Below the pieces are notes generated by a model. It saw only the letters and a list, made by a program, of their open reading frames with translations. It did not search any database and was not told the origin of the DNA. A program made the translations under genes and the position numbers. From Drechmeria coniospora (taxonomy: Eukaryota > Ascomycota > Sordariomycetes > Hypocreales > Ophiocordycipitaceae), in assembly GCF_001625195.1 (NCBI RefSeq), contig NC_054391.1, positions 992,001 through 1,056,000 on the forward strand: 64,000 nucleotides of DNA, read 5' to 3'. Each line of letters opens with the position of its first letter. Within the stretch, counting starts at the first letter, position 1. This document shows positions 35,562 to 45,846 of the stretch, in pieces.

Positions 35562-37844
35562 TCAACGCTTCCGCCGCTGTTGCTCGGGCAGCGCCAGGCT
35601 GCCGTAGGAAGCAGGATTCTTCACGCTCGCGTACGTGTTGTCCAGCGCGTGGTCCCAGTCCGCCTGGGTGACGAGGGGCGGCTCGCTTCCGGTCGCCAGC
35701 CACCTCTCGACGGCATGCTCGGCCGCCTTGGTGTGCAGCCCGTTGAGGTCGGCGCCGCTAAAGTTGGTGCAGCGGGCGTCGAGAGCCACGGCGGCCAGGC
35801 TTTGGAGGGCCTCCTCGGTCACCTCGCTGTGGTTCGTGCGGTAGATGGCGCGGAGGATCTCGACCCTCTCGGCGGGCGTGGGAAGGTCGACGAGCACCTG
35901 GACGCTCAGGCGACCGGGCCGGAGCATGGCCTCGTCAATCATGTCCACGCGGTTCGTCGTGCCGATGACGTAGATGCCGCTGCGGTCCTGGGCGCCGTCG
36001 AGCTCGGTGAGGAGGGCGTTGACGACGCGCGCGCCGGACTCGGTCGACGAGCTGCTCCGCGGGGGCACGATGGAGTCGATCTCGTCGAAGAAGAGGATGC
36101 ACGGCCTCGACGAGCGAGCCCTCTGGAACAGCTCCCTCACGGCCCGCTCGGACTCTCCGACGTACTTGTTCAGCAGCTCGGGTCCGTTGATGAGGATGAA
36201 GCTTGCCTGCGCCTCCCTCGCGACGGCCTGGGCGACCAGCGTCTTGCCGCAGCCCGGAGGTCCGTACAGCACGACGCCGGCGGGCTTCGTGAGGCCAAAC
36301 TTCTGGTAGAGCTCGGGGTTCTTGATGGGTCCGATGATGGACATCTGCAGCTGCTTGCGAGCGACCTCCATGGCACCGACCTGGTCCCAGGTGACGCTCG
36401 GTATGGCGGTGAAGCCCTGCTTCCTCAGCGAGGGCGTGAAGCGCCGCGTGGCGGCTTTCAAGTCGTCCATGGTTATGGCGAGGGCCTTGAGCGCGCCGTC
36501 CTGGTGCGAATCTAGGTTCGGGAATACCGTCAGGTCCGGCGCTTGGAGGTGTCGTCGGAGCATGGCGTGGATGTCGGCGGTGGTGTCGAACGGGCAGTCG
36601 GCGCCGTGCTCCCGCTCCATGGCCCTGGCCCAGGCGAGCTTCGTGATGGCGGCAAGGTCGGCGCCGACGTATCCGTGCGTCAGCTTGGCGATCTCGGTCA
36701 GATCCACGTCCTCGGACAGCGGCGAGCCTTCCGTGACGGCCTCGAGGATATCGCGACGGGCGGCGCAGTCGGGCACCCTGAGCGGCACGGACTCCTCGAA
36801 CAGGCCGTAGGCGAGGAGGTCAGGATCCACGTCGGCGAGCTTGGACGTCGTCGCCATGGCGAGCACGTGGCCTCGTTTCTGGGAGCTCTTGGCGATGCGC
36901 TCCATCTGCTGCTTGAAGATGCGCACGGCACGCTGGTGGTGCTCGCCGTGCTTCGAGGAGCCATGGGCCGACATGGACTGGTCGATGTCGTCGAGAAAGA
37001 TGATGCTCGGCGAAAGGCTGATGGCGGCGTCGAAGGCCTCCGAAAGGCTTCGCTCCATCCGCTCGGCGTCTTCGAAGCAGGCGTCCAAGGAGACGAGAGG
37101 CACACGGTTGCTCGCCGCCAGATTATGCACAAGAGTCCGCTTGCCGATGCCCGAGGGTCCGGACAGGACGATTCCCGTCGTCTTGCGGCCGTGGCCCTGC
37201 GCATCGACGCCCGACGGCCGCAGCATGTGCCAGGTTTGGCGCAGGAGCTTGCCGTACACGTCGTCCATGCCGGCCAACCTCCGCAGCCGGTCGGGCTGCT
37301 CGACTCGGAACCGGCTCGACTTGGGCGGCCTTTTCGTCGGCGGCTTGTCCTGCTTCGACGGCCCGACGGCGGCATCGGTGCCGGCAGACGGGCCGTTGTC
37401 GGCGTCGGCCGGTCGGTCATGCCTGTCGTCGTCCTCGCTCTGGATACGACGCTTTTTCACGGCCGGCTGCTCGCTCGCGTCCCGAGGGGAGGCGGACGAC
37501 GTCTTCCACAGCTTCGTCAGCTGGCGGTTGAGCAGGAACCTGTCGTCTCCGGGGTTCGTAGGCTCGAACTCGTCGATGGCGGCCTCGGAGTCGTCGGACT
37601 GGTCCTGCTGCCGCTCCTGCTTGCGGATCTGGAGAACGCGGTCGATGGCATCCTCGAGAGGGCGCTTCTTCTGCCGGCCGAGGCTCGAGTTTGACCGTTT
37701 GATGGCGTCGTAGACGACGGTGACGGATTTGAACGGTTTGTCGTCGTTGCCGGCCTCGAGCTTCCGGACGATGTGGTAGACGTCACGCTCGAGGACGGAT
37801 TGGAAGCCGCGGATGGGTTTTGGGATTCCTTCCTTGGGCAGCAT
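35562..37844 (-). CDS. RIX7: Rix7/NVL-type AAA ATPase, ribosome biogenesis
   Basis: Single exon, 760 residues. An N-terminal domain of about 75 residues (MLPKEGIPKPIRG...DAIDRVLQIRK) and a basic, nuclear-localisation-like stretch near KKRRIQ precede two AAA modules. Module 1: Walker A GPSGIGKRT (229-237), Walker B IIFLDDID (281-288). Module 2: Walker A GPPGCGKT (528-535), Walker B ILFFDEID (583-590), sensor GTTNR and arginine-finger region RPGRL. In yeast Rix7 strips factors such as Nsa1 from pre-60S particles in the nucleolus. Module 1 looks degraded: the Walker B acid pair is DD not DE, the sensor is ATTS instead of ATN, and the usual RRAGRF finger segment is replaced by LAYGLFEE. The start is the only suitable Met. 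Confidence 0.92.
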   Translation of the reverse strand: MLPKEGIPKPIRGFQSVLERDVYHIVRKLEAGNDDKPFKSVTVVYDAIKRSNSSLGRQKKRPLEDAIDRVLQIRKQERQQDQSDDSEAAIDEFEPTNPGDDRFLLNRQLTKLWKTSSASPRDASEQPAVKKRRIQSEDDDRHDRPADADNGPSAGTDAAVGPSKQDKPPTKRPPKSSRFRVEQPDRLRRLAGMDDVYGKLLRQTWHMLRPSGVDAQGHGRKTTGIVLSGPSGIGKRTLVHNLAASNRVPLVSLDACFEDAERMERSLSEAFDAAISLSPSIIFLDDIDQSMSAHGSSKHGEHHQRAVRIFKQQMERIAKSSQKRGHVLAMATTSKLADVDPDLLAYGLFEESVPLRVPDCAARRDILEAVTEGSPLSEDVDLTEIAKLTHGYVGADLAAITKLAWARAMEREHGADCPFDTTADIHAMLRRHLQAPDLTVFPNLDSHQDGALKALAITMDDLKAATRRFTPSLRKQGFTAIPSVTWDQVGAMEVARKQLQMSIIGPIKNPELYQKFGLTKPAGVVLYGPPGCGKTLVAQAVAREAQASFILINGPELLNKYVGESERAVRELFQRARSSRPCILFFDEIDSIVPPRSSSSTESGARVVNALLTELDGAQDRSGIYVIGTTNRVDMIDEAMLRPGRLSVQVLVDLPTPAERVEILRAIYRTNHSEVTEEALQSLAAVALDARCTNFSGADLNGLHTKAAEHAVERWLATGSEPPLVTQADWDHALDNTYASVKNPASYGSLALPEQQRRKR

Positions 37845-40261
37845 GGTATGCTGCGGGCCAGAAAAGTTTGTCCGCAGGCAGGAAAAGGCCGGGGATGACG
37901 GGACGAGGAAGAGGGTATGGTTGGAAATGTGCGTTGAAGACGAAGGACGAAAATATGGCTACGCAGAGACGATGGCAAGTGTACCAATCAACAGATTTAA
38001 TTGTCCAGGGTCCAAGAGGGGCAAAACCTCGGCTCGGGCCTGGGCTTCACCACGGAGCGTCAGCGAGCACTCACTGCAGTCCGATTTCGGCGCAAGTAGT
38101 TGCACAGTAAGAAATAAGTGAAGTGCAGCACTGTATGTACTTGTGTAATTACTTGCTCTGTACTCCGTAAGTACAGTGAGTATTATTACCTGTAACTACC
38201 TGTACTTGATGTACTTGTAGGTAGCGGGTTAATGCGTGCGACTAGCAGATATAGCAGGCTTTGCAGGGGACCCAGCAGGCTTCTACAGAACTTCTGTACT
38301 TGTAATTCTGTACCAAGGCACCTACTTACCTAGGTACTGTACGTACAGTACGGGTAATACACTCTGAGAAATACTCCGTAGGTACTTGCAATACGTACAT
38401 GGCATTGCATGTCCTTGCAACTAGAGTACAGTAAGTACACCTACAAGTACACCTACTGTAAATACACCTACAGTAATTACACCCAGTAATTACACCTACA
38501 GTAAGTACACCTACAACAAGTACACCTACTGTAAATACACCTACAGTGATTACACCTACAGTAAGTACACCTACAGTACTTAAATACACCTACAACAAGT
38601 ACACCTACAGTAAATACACCTACAGTAATTACACCTACAGTAGATACACCTACAGTAATTACACCTACAGTCATTACATCTACAGTAATTACATCTACAG
38701 TAATTACATCTACAGTAATTACATCTACAGTAATTACACCGACAGTAATTACACCTGCAGTACCTGTATACTTGCATCTACATGCATAAGGTACCTTGCA
38801 TGTCCTGTAATGGTACACTGACGTCAACATCTACTTGGATGTACAGTGTAGTAAGTGTTGTGCTTGTTACACCACGGCCATACTTGCTGCGGGTTGGCTA
38901 CAAAATGCTTGTTACGGCACGGTCAAACTTGTCGCATCACGGCCTTTCTCGTCGTGGTACGGTCAAAGGACGGCGATTGTTGTATTTGACAGTTGGGAAG
39001 CTGAGATGCTGTGCCGATACCTGTTGGGTATCTCTGGTCCACGTACGTACGATGACGATGAGCACATTGACAGCAGCCTGACACTGGGGGAAATATACCG
39101 TACACAAGGCACCGCCAATGATGGTGACTCTTGCAGCGCACAACTTTACTAGCCTTTGCGAACGCCTGCAACGCATCGGCGGTAATACCTGCCCGAGATA
39201 TCTAGGTATAAACGAAGGCGTGAGCGTACGGAGTGCGGAATACGACAGTCCTTCATGTAGGCGTATGGGTAGGAGAATGCGCGTTCAAGCACAGTGAATG
39301 TTCCCATCCGCCGTCAGTTGCTTGTAGGCGTGTTGAGTACGCTGCTAGGCGCTACAGGTGCTTGCCGGACTGACACCAGCACTGCACAGTATATACTTGA
39401 TGCGCGCGTACGGTAGGTGTACTTGTCAGCACCAAGTCCGTCCCTGCCTGTGCGGAGTAAGCACCTACTATTCGCTGCGTCCTGTTCAGCAAGTACAGAG
39501 CATGTTGGAGTTGAAGCAGCACCTATTGTAGGTGTCCCCCATGTACTCCATACAGGTCTACGGAATGAGGGTACAGAGCGGGCAACGGAGTACAACCATT
39601 ACTTGGAGGTGTGCACATTCGTCCTGTGCTTTTCTTCCAACTGGCCATTACTCCATGCTGGTGCTGTGCTCTGCACAATGTCCTGCAAGTGCACTGTACT
39701 CTGTGCAAATGTACTGCAAATGCACTGTATTATGTCCTGCAAGCGCACTACATGTACTCTGTGCAAATGTACTGCAAAAGTCCTGCAAGTGTGCGAAGTA
39801 CCGTACCTTGCAAATGTACTGCAAATGTACTTACTACTTACTGCAGATGTACCGTGGACGCCAGTGCCCTGCCTGTATCCATGCTCTGCCCCTACAAGTG
39901 CTTGTACTTGCGCACCAAGTACGCCCGGTGGCACCAGTCCCCGAGCACCACAGTGCTTGGATGCACTGTTCTTGGGTGCACCAGTACCGAGCACTTGCAC
40001 TGTACGGCAGCTTTGTCGTCGCGGCAGGCCGTGACGGAACAACGTGGGCGCTAAGGCTTAATCCCCACCCTAGGCCTGCGACGACATCGAGGCCAGGTAT
40101 CTGATCTTCCACCTGCCAAGACAACGACGGGTGATGCGTCGCAGCTGGTTTGCGACGACGGCACCGACGGGCAACCCCCCTTCCACACACTCCGGCCGGC
40201 TCCCGACCACAGGCCGCCGGCTCGACGGCTTCGATCCGCGCCCGCCACTGCCACGGCCACG
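37845..40261. other. 2.4-kb intergenic region rich in GTAC repeats
   Basis: Upstream of divergent Rix7 and Vps20. It contains a 15-bp minisatellite (38426-38770), dense GTACTT/TACAGTA words at 38100-38420, TACTCCGTA at about 38160 and 38372, and repeated TGTACTGCAAATG/TCCTGCAAGTG words at 39660-39840. No gene supported. Confidence 0.5.
38426..38770. repeat. 15-bp minisatellite (TACAGTAATTACACC type)
   Basis: About 22 degenerate copies of ACACCTACAGTAATT with variants (GTAAGT, GTAAAT, ACATCTACAG). Period 15, occasionally interrupted. The stop-free reverse frame (VITVDVITVDV...) is a consequence of the period and is not called a gene. Confidence 0.9.
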
Positions 40262-41097
40262 ATGGGCGGCAACGCAAGCAAGGTCACGGCCCAGGATAAG
40301 TCCGTCCGCTTCGCCCCCCCCCCCCGCCCCCTCGTCTCCCGACTCTGCACCCCCCTACTCGCCGCTCGCCGCTCGAGACTTGTTCTGACCTCGACGTCGA
40401 CCGGCAGGGCCATCCTGGACATGAAGATCCAGCGTGACAAGCTGCACCAGTACCAGCGCCGCATCACCGTCCTCACCGACAAGGAGACGAGCATCGCGCG
40501 GCAGCTGCTCGCCAAGGGCGACCGGAGGCGGGCCCTGCTGGCGCTGCGCAGGAAAAAGTACCAGGAATCCTTGCTCGCCAAGACGGACGCGCAGCTCGAG
40601 CAGCTCGAGAAGCTCACGTCGAGCGTCGAGTTTGCCCAGATACAGCGGGACGTCGTCTTCGGCCTGCAGCAGGGCACCAGGGTCCTCGAGCAGATTCACG
40701 CCGAGATGGGCGGCATCCAGCACGTCGAGAAGCTCATGGGCGAGACGGCCGACGCCGTCGCCTACCAAAAGGTCGGTCAGCCCTCAACCCGCCCTCCCCT
40801 CCCCTCCCCATCCCTCCCCATCCCTCCCCACCCGCGCCCGCCTCGCCGTCGCCGCCGGCCTGCTGAACGGGGCCGGAACAGGAGGTGAGCGAGATGCTCG
40901 GCGGTCGAATCTCGAACCAAGACGAGGAAGAGGTGGAGGACGAGCTGGCGGCGCTGCAGGCCGAGATGGCGGCCGACGGACAGCAGCTGCCGACCGTTCC
41001 AAACGCCAACCTGCCCCAGCCCAAGGGCGAGACGATGGGGTCCGAGGAAGCAGCCGGGGAGAGGCTGCCGGAGAGACGGCAGGCCATGCTCGCGTGA
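40262..41097 (+). CDS. VPS20: ESCRT-III subunit Vps20 (CHMP6)
   Basis: Exons 40262..40299, 40408..40771 and 40882..41097, 205 residues. The N-terminus MGGNASK fits the N-myristoylation consensus (Gly2, Ser6), a known feature of Vps20. It is followed by the basic alpha1-alpha2 hairpin of Snf7-family proteins (AILDMKIQRDKLHQYQRR, ALLALRRKKYQESLL), helices including VVFGLQQGTRVLEQIH, and an acidic C-terminal part (RISNQDEEEVEDELAALQAEM), the autoinhibitory/MIM-like region. Vps20 nucleates Snf7 filaments on endosomes downstream of ESCRT-II. Intron 1 (108 nt) has a poor donor, GTCCGT, no stop and a length divisible by three. Intron 2 (110 nt) has GTCGGT and GAACAG. Both junctions restore the family sequence. 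Confidence 0.92.
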
Positions 41098-41756
41098 TGA
41101 ACCGTCATCGGGCCATCACCGGGCCGTCACGAGGCCGTCATCGGGCGGCGTTCCCTGTGCCATAGAGGACAGGCTCATAGACTGGCGTTTTTTTCGAATC
41201 CCGCTTGTCACGTGGCCGCTTCACGTGGCCGCTCTTGACTGCGAGCGAGCAATTGGACCCTCGCTTCGCCACCCACTCTCGCCGTGCGAATTCCATGGCA
41301 AGTGGCCGCGTGCCGTCACGTGCGAGTCCAGACGCCGGTGGAGGGTCGGGCTCGTCCATCAAAGACTGCCTCCCCATCGACACATGCACGAAGCGCCCAT
41401 TGCCGTCCATGCCAGATTCACGAGGGGGAAGCCACGAGCAGTTTGTGAAGCATGTTCTACATTCGTCTTCTACATTCATGTTGCGCGACTGGCTAGTATC
41501 CTTGGCCCCGTCATGCCGTCGCAGCACACCCTACTCCGGCTTGTTCCTCGTCGTGCCTCCCCGGGAGAGCCCCCCGGGCTACGGGTGGAGATGGCATCGT
41601 TCGACGCACGCAGCGCCGTGCCGAGCAGACGTCGTGTGATTGGGGTCTAGAGAGTGTGGGATGAAATCGAACAGAACCCAAGGCGCCTGTCGGGCGTCGG
41701 TGCCTTTTCCACGGCGAACAAGGTGGCGTCGGGAGACGACTTGGCGGAAGAAAGGG
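41098..41756. other. Intergenic, no gene seen
   Basis: Follows the Vps20 stop. Overlapping frames of about 140 codons exist on both strands without consistent coding bias. Confidence 0.45.
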
Positions 41757-42002
41757 CTACTTGACGGTGACGGTCTCGATGAATGTCGTCTTGACGCCCG
41801 CGCTTGCGCTGCTGCCGATGGACAGGGCGTCCGAATCATCGTAGCGGTCGCCTCTCGCCGAAAGGTCTTGTCGCCTCGTCTCCTGCGGAGGGGCGCCGCC
41901 GCTGGTGTTGTAGCAGGCGGCGCAGGGACAGACTGGGGAGCCGTTGAGCGGTGGCGGAGGAGCGCAGTGGCGTGCGAACCAGCCGGGGCGTTGGGAAGGC
42001 AT
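41757..42002 (-). CDS. Small ORF, possible conserved 81-residue protein
   Basis: Uninterrupted frame from MPSQRPGWFARHC to TFIETVTVK. Codons end overwhelmingly in G or C, like the real genes nearby and unlike most random frames here. A CPCAACYNT motif near residue 29 has three Cys, with two more Cys-poor halves either side. The C-terminal half is polar (RRQDLSARGDRYDDSDALSIGSS). No signal peptide or membrane segment. I do not recognise a family; it could also be the last exon of a larger gene. About 2.1 kb of repeat-rich DNA lies upstream. Confidence 0.4.
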   Translation of the reverse strand: MPSQRPGWFARHCAPPPPLNGSPVCPCAACYNTSGGAPPQETRRQDLSARGDRYDDSDALSIGSSASAGVKTTFIETVTVK

Positions 42003-44148
42003 CGTGAATCACCGACGTGCAGCGTGCACCGCGAGCTTGCGGGTGGTGGCCGGACCGGCAGGTCGATGACGAGGGAGGAGGAGGGAAGGGAGGGACGGGG
42101 CCGAGGATGGTGATGGAGTCGGATTCCGAGGCAAAGAGGATGCACCTGGATGAAATGTCTGCGAGAGGAGCACGCGTGTCGATGGTGATGAGCTGTATGG
42201 CAGAGGATGGCGGCTGATATTTATGCTCGTCCCCTGTCGGGACCGGTTTGCTTGCCTGCTGGACGTCGGGGACGAGACCGCCGGTGAAGCGGCGGACATG
42301 GAGTTCGTCCGGACTCGCCGGGTCGTCCGGCGGTGGGTCCTGGGGGCGGCGGGACTACGTTGGATCGGGGAATGTCCAAGTACAGTGCCTTTCGAACCAA
42401 ATAAGTACTTACTTATCTGTACGTATGTATGCACGTCCAGCGACTTGCCTGTACTTGATCAGGCGAGAAGCCTCCTTGGGTCATGGGTATATCTTGGTAC
42501 AGTGCATGTACTATTTGTCTGCGAGAACTCCTCGTCGCACGCGTATGAATACATGTACTGTACATGCACAGAGGAGCTCAGGTCATCTACCCAAGTAGTC
42601 CCTTGTACTACTTGTACAGAGAGAGCAAGTCGGATAGGTGTAGTATTAATAGTAGGTGACTGTATCCGTACTGTACGCTGTACTTGGATGTTCATACAAG
42701 TACAGTGTAATTAATGATGTGTTCTCACCAGCAGGTGCACACGGACAAGTAGGTGCACAGTCCTTGCAAGCAATACTCGCACATGTTCAGCCTCCATGCA
42801 TCGGCCCGCTTTTTTTCGGCGACAGCTCGGGGTGTACGGAGTAGGGGCGGTGACAAGATAAGGGGTCATATTTGGCTGCTCTCCGAATTACAACGCCGTG
42901 TCTCCGTCGTGCTCCGAAGCCATCCTCTGCGACGGCGATCAATCGGCGGTAGCGATGAGCATCACAGGTACATGCACTACTCGATGCCGCGATACCGCGG
43001 GGACGAATGACGATTCAATTCCTTCACAATGACGACGTTGGATGGATGCCAACCAATGATGCAGTCGTAATCTGGTGTGTCCGCAGTGCCAGCACGCCCA
43101 TGCTGATAAGCAGCAGGTACAGATACGACATATTTACAGCACAGAGTACGGACGATAAGAACCTGTCGGTGTCGGTATACTTGCATGTGCTCCCGACATA
43201 CAGTAAGTACATGGCCTATAAGTACAGTAGGTGTGCAGTAATCAATCCATGATAACCGTAGGTGGGTACGGTGAGGAAGCCTGGGCAGCCAGCTCAATCC
43301 ATGATTGGCCAAATACCGTCGAGCTGGCAGTAAGTACTCCGTACTTGACACTTGCAGCATCTAACGGTAATAGTTTTACAGAGCATGTACTCCGTACAGC
43401 TACAGTACGTACGTACATGTTCACCTAAGCGCGGTATTACATGTTCGCCTACAGTACATGTTCGCCTACAGTGCATGTTCGCCTACGGTGCATGTTCGCC
43501 TACAGTACATGTTCGCCCACAGTACATGTTCGCCTACGGAGTACGGTAATTCCATGTTCACCTACAGTACATGTTCACCTACAGTGCATGTTCACCTCCA
43601 GTGCATGTTCGCCTACAGCACATGTTCGCCTACAGTACATGTTCGCCTACAGTACAAGTTCGCCTACAAATGTTCACCTGCAGTACATGTTCACCTACAG
43701 TGCATGTTCGCCCAAGTACAGCAAGTACATGACACCTACTTACAGCACTTGTACACATACAGTACATGTACAGTACACCTACAGCACATGTGCACCTACA
43801 CCTACAGTACATGTGCACCTACACCTACAATGCATATTCGCCTACTGACAAGTACAGGCACTTACTGCGCGCTTACGCCATGAATGCTTGTACCCATAAT
43901 TAGGCGCTCGCGGCACTCCGTACTCCGTACTTGTAATAAACCGAGAGCAGATACCGAAGCACACCGATCCATCTCCTCCAACCTCCGCCTCTCCTTTCTG
44001 CGTCATTGTCGTGACCCGTCATGTCACCTCCGTCATCTCTCGGCCACCAAGACTGCGAGCCGACTCCTGCCAGACGCACCACCTCCTAGCGGCTGCCCCG
44101 GACTCGCCCCCAACCGCCCCTTCTTCCCTCCCTCCCCGGCGGCTCGTC
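42003..44148. other. 2.1-kb intergenic region with minisatellite
   Basis: Contains the 17-bp minisatellite at 43436-43735 and looser ACCTACAGTACATGT repeats to about 43845. TACTCCGTA words lie at about 42837, 43337, 43391, 43535 and 43917. GTAC words are dense throughout 42370-43420. No gene supported. Confidence 0.5.
43436..43735. repeat. 17-bp minisatellite (CATGTTCGCCTACAGTA type)
   Basis: Copies of ATGTTCGCCT start at 43441, 43458, 43475 and 43492, then continue with TTCACC variants to about 43735. The array is broken once by GGAGTACGGTAATTC near 43538. Confidence 0.9.
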
Positions 44149-45270
44149 ATGGACGCCGTCGACTCCTCCAACCACTACGAGGTCACCATCGCCGCCGAGA
44201 CGCCCTCCCTCCTCTCCGTCATCCTCGACACCAACCCCCGCGCGTGGGCCGCTCTCCAGGACCGGCTGCCCCTCTCCAGCGCGCTCGCGAGCATCCTCGT
44301 CTTCATCAACGCCCACCTCGCCTTCAGCAACACGAACCAGGTCGCCGTCATCGCCGCCCACGTCGACCGCGCCCTCTGGCTGTATCCCTCGCCGCCGACG
44401 ACAACCAAGAATGGCCCGGCCGACGACGCCGCCGCCGCCGCCGCCAAGGACGCCGCCGGGGATGTCGACATGGCCGACGCGCCGCCGCCGGAGACGCCCC
44501 CTTCCTCGGCGAACAAGTACCCCCAGTTTGCCCAGATCGAGGCGGCCGTCGTCGCCTCCCTCGACCGGCTCGTCAACGAAACGACCGAGGCCGACCTCGC
44601 CGACACCACGACGCAGCTCTCGGGCGCCCTCACCCTCGCCCTCTGCCACATCAGCAAGGCCTCGCTGTCGCTGGGCGCCGCCTCGTCCGCCGCCGGCGCC
44701 GCCGCCGGTCCGCCGCCCGACGCTGCCAACGCCCTGCCGCCCTTGAAGGCCCGGATCCTCGTCATCTCCGTCTCCGACTCGGAGCCCGCCCAGTACATAC
44801 CGACCATGAACGCCGTCTTTGCCGCCGCTCACGCCCAGGTCGCCATCGACACCCTCGCCCTCGCCGGCAACCCCACCTTCCTTCAGCAGGCGTCCTTCAA
44901 CACGGACGGCACCTTTCTCGCCGCCTCGAACCCCCAGGGCCTGCTGACCTACCTCATGTTCGGCCTCATCGCCGACACCGAGGCCCGCAAGTCTCTCATC
45001 ACCCCGACGCAGGACATTGTCGACTTTCGCGCCGCCTGCTTCTGCCACGGCAACGTCGTCGACACGGGCTTCGTCTGCTCCGTCTGCCTGAGCATATTCT
45101 GCGAGCTGCCCGACAACGCCGAATGCTTGACGTGCGGCACCAAGCTGGCCTTGGGCAAGTACGGGTCGAAGCCGGCCGTCGTGCCCCGGAGGAGGAAGAA
45201 GAAGAAGCGCATCGTCAACGGCAACGGACGAGAAGAGACGGGGAGCGCCGTGGGAACGCCGCGCCCTTGA
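44149..45270 (+). CDS. TFB4: TFIIH subunit Tfb4 (p34)
   Basis: Single exon, 373 residues. A von Willebrand A-like fold begins with SLLSVILDTNPRAWAAL and FINAHLAFSNTNQVAVIAAH and continues with ARILVISVSDSEPAQYIPTMNAVFAA, QVAIDTLALAGNPTFLQQA and LLTYLMFGL. A C-terminal C4-type zinc module follows: ACFCHG, FVCSVCLSIFCE and CLTCG. Tfb4 pairs with Ssl1/p44 in the core TFIIH complex for transcription initiation and nucleotide excision repair in the nucleus. A Pro/Ala-rich insert (residues ~85-125) and an Ala-rich insert (~180-200) enlarge it relative to yeast. The tail is strongly basic (PRRRKKKKRIV). The frame is open further upstream, but Met 44149 fits the fold start. Confidence 0.93.
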   Translation: MDAVDSSNHYEVTIAAETPSLLSVILDTNPRAWAALQDRLPLSSALASILVFINAHLAFSNTNQVAVIAAHVDRALWLYPSPPTTTKNGPADDAAAAAAKDAAGDVDMADAPPPETPPSSANKYPQFAQIEAAVVASLDRLVNETTEADLADTTTQLSGALTLALCHISKASLSLGAASSAAGAAAGPPPDAANALPPLKARILVISVSDSEPAQYIPTMNAVFAAAHAQVAIDTLALAGNPTFLQQASFNTDGTFLAASNPQGLLTYLMFGLIADTEARKSLITPTQDIVDFRAACFCHGNVVDTGFVCSVCLSIFCELPDNAECLTCGTKLALGKYGSKPAVVPRRRKKKKRIVNGNGREETGSAVGTPRP

Positions 45271-45846
45271 GGCCGCCGCAAGGCCATCCACCGGACCGTC
45301 GAGTTTGCTCCGTGCGCCGACAGCTACCCGCGCCGAGAGTGTCGTCTGTCCCGGCCTGCGCAAGCATGCGTGTCTTGCTGCGTCTCGCAACGCCATCGTG
45401 CCAATGCCGAGGCGGCGCAGCCGGATGAAGCGCCACGGGATGCAGCGTCACGGGATGCAGCGCCGCGAGATGCAGCGCGACACGATGCAGCGGCCTCTAC
45501 GACTACCAGCGGCCTCTACGACTACCAGCGGCCTCTACGAATACCAGCGGCTCCATACCCATCGGCCGCTCTGGTGGTCTAGGCGAGGGAGGGCAAAGGA
45601 GAAAATAAAAGTCATTCGTATAGGATTGCGCCTGCTCAAGGGGTACAGCTGCTCAAGGGGTACAGCTGCTCAAGGGGTATAGCTGCTCAAGGGGTATAGC
45701 TACTCGTCGCATAAAACGCAGCGCTTCCCTCGCCGTTGTCCAGCCCCTGGCTGATGGTCGTACCTCGCTGGGTCGCCGAGGCCAATCACACCCTCGTGCC
45801 CCCCGTACCCTATCCTCGATGCCTCGATGCCCGGGCCCTGCGCCCG
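45271..45846. other. Convergent intergenic region with three tandem arrays
   Basis: Between the stops of Tfb4 (plus) and the taspase-like gene (minus). Three different short arrays follow one another, as listed at 45434-45699. No gene. Confidence 0.6.
45434..45699. repeat. Three adjacent short tandem arrays (15, 19 and 17 bp)
   Basis: Array 1 (45434-45493): four copies of a 15-bp unit like CACGGGATGCAGCGC. Array 2 (45494-45550): three copies of the 19-bp CCTCTACGACTACCAGCGG. Array 3 (45632-45699): four copies of the 17-bp CTGCTCAAGGGGTACAG. Confidence 0.9.

Noticed and set aside
38477..38830. 117-codon reverse-strand frame made of ITVDV/ITVGV repeats
   Set aside because: The frame stays open only because the 15-bp unit is a multiple of three; no start context, signal or flanking unique domain.
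43884..45428. 514-codon Arg/Pro-rich plus frame overlapping Tfb4
   Set aside because: Out-of-frame reading of the Tfb4 exon; no domain, and Tfb4 motifs are intact in the chosen frame.
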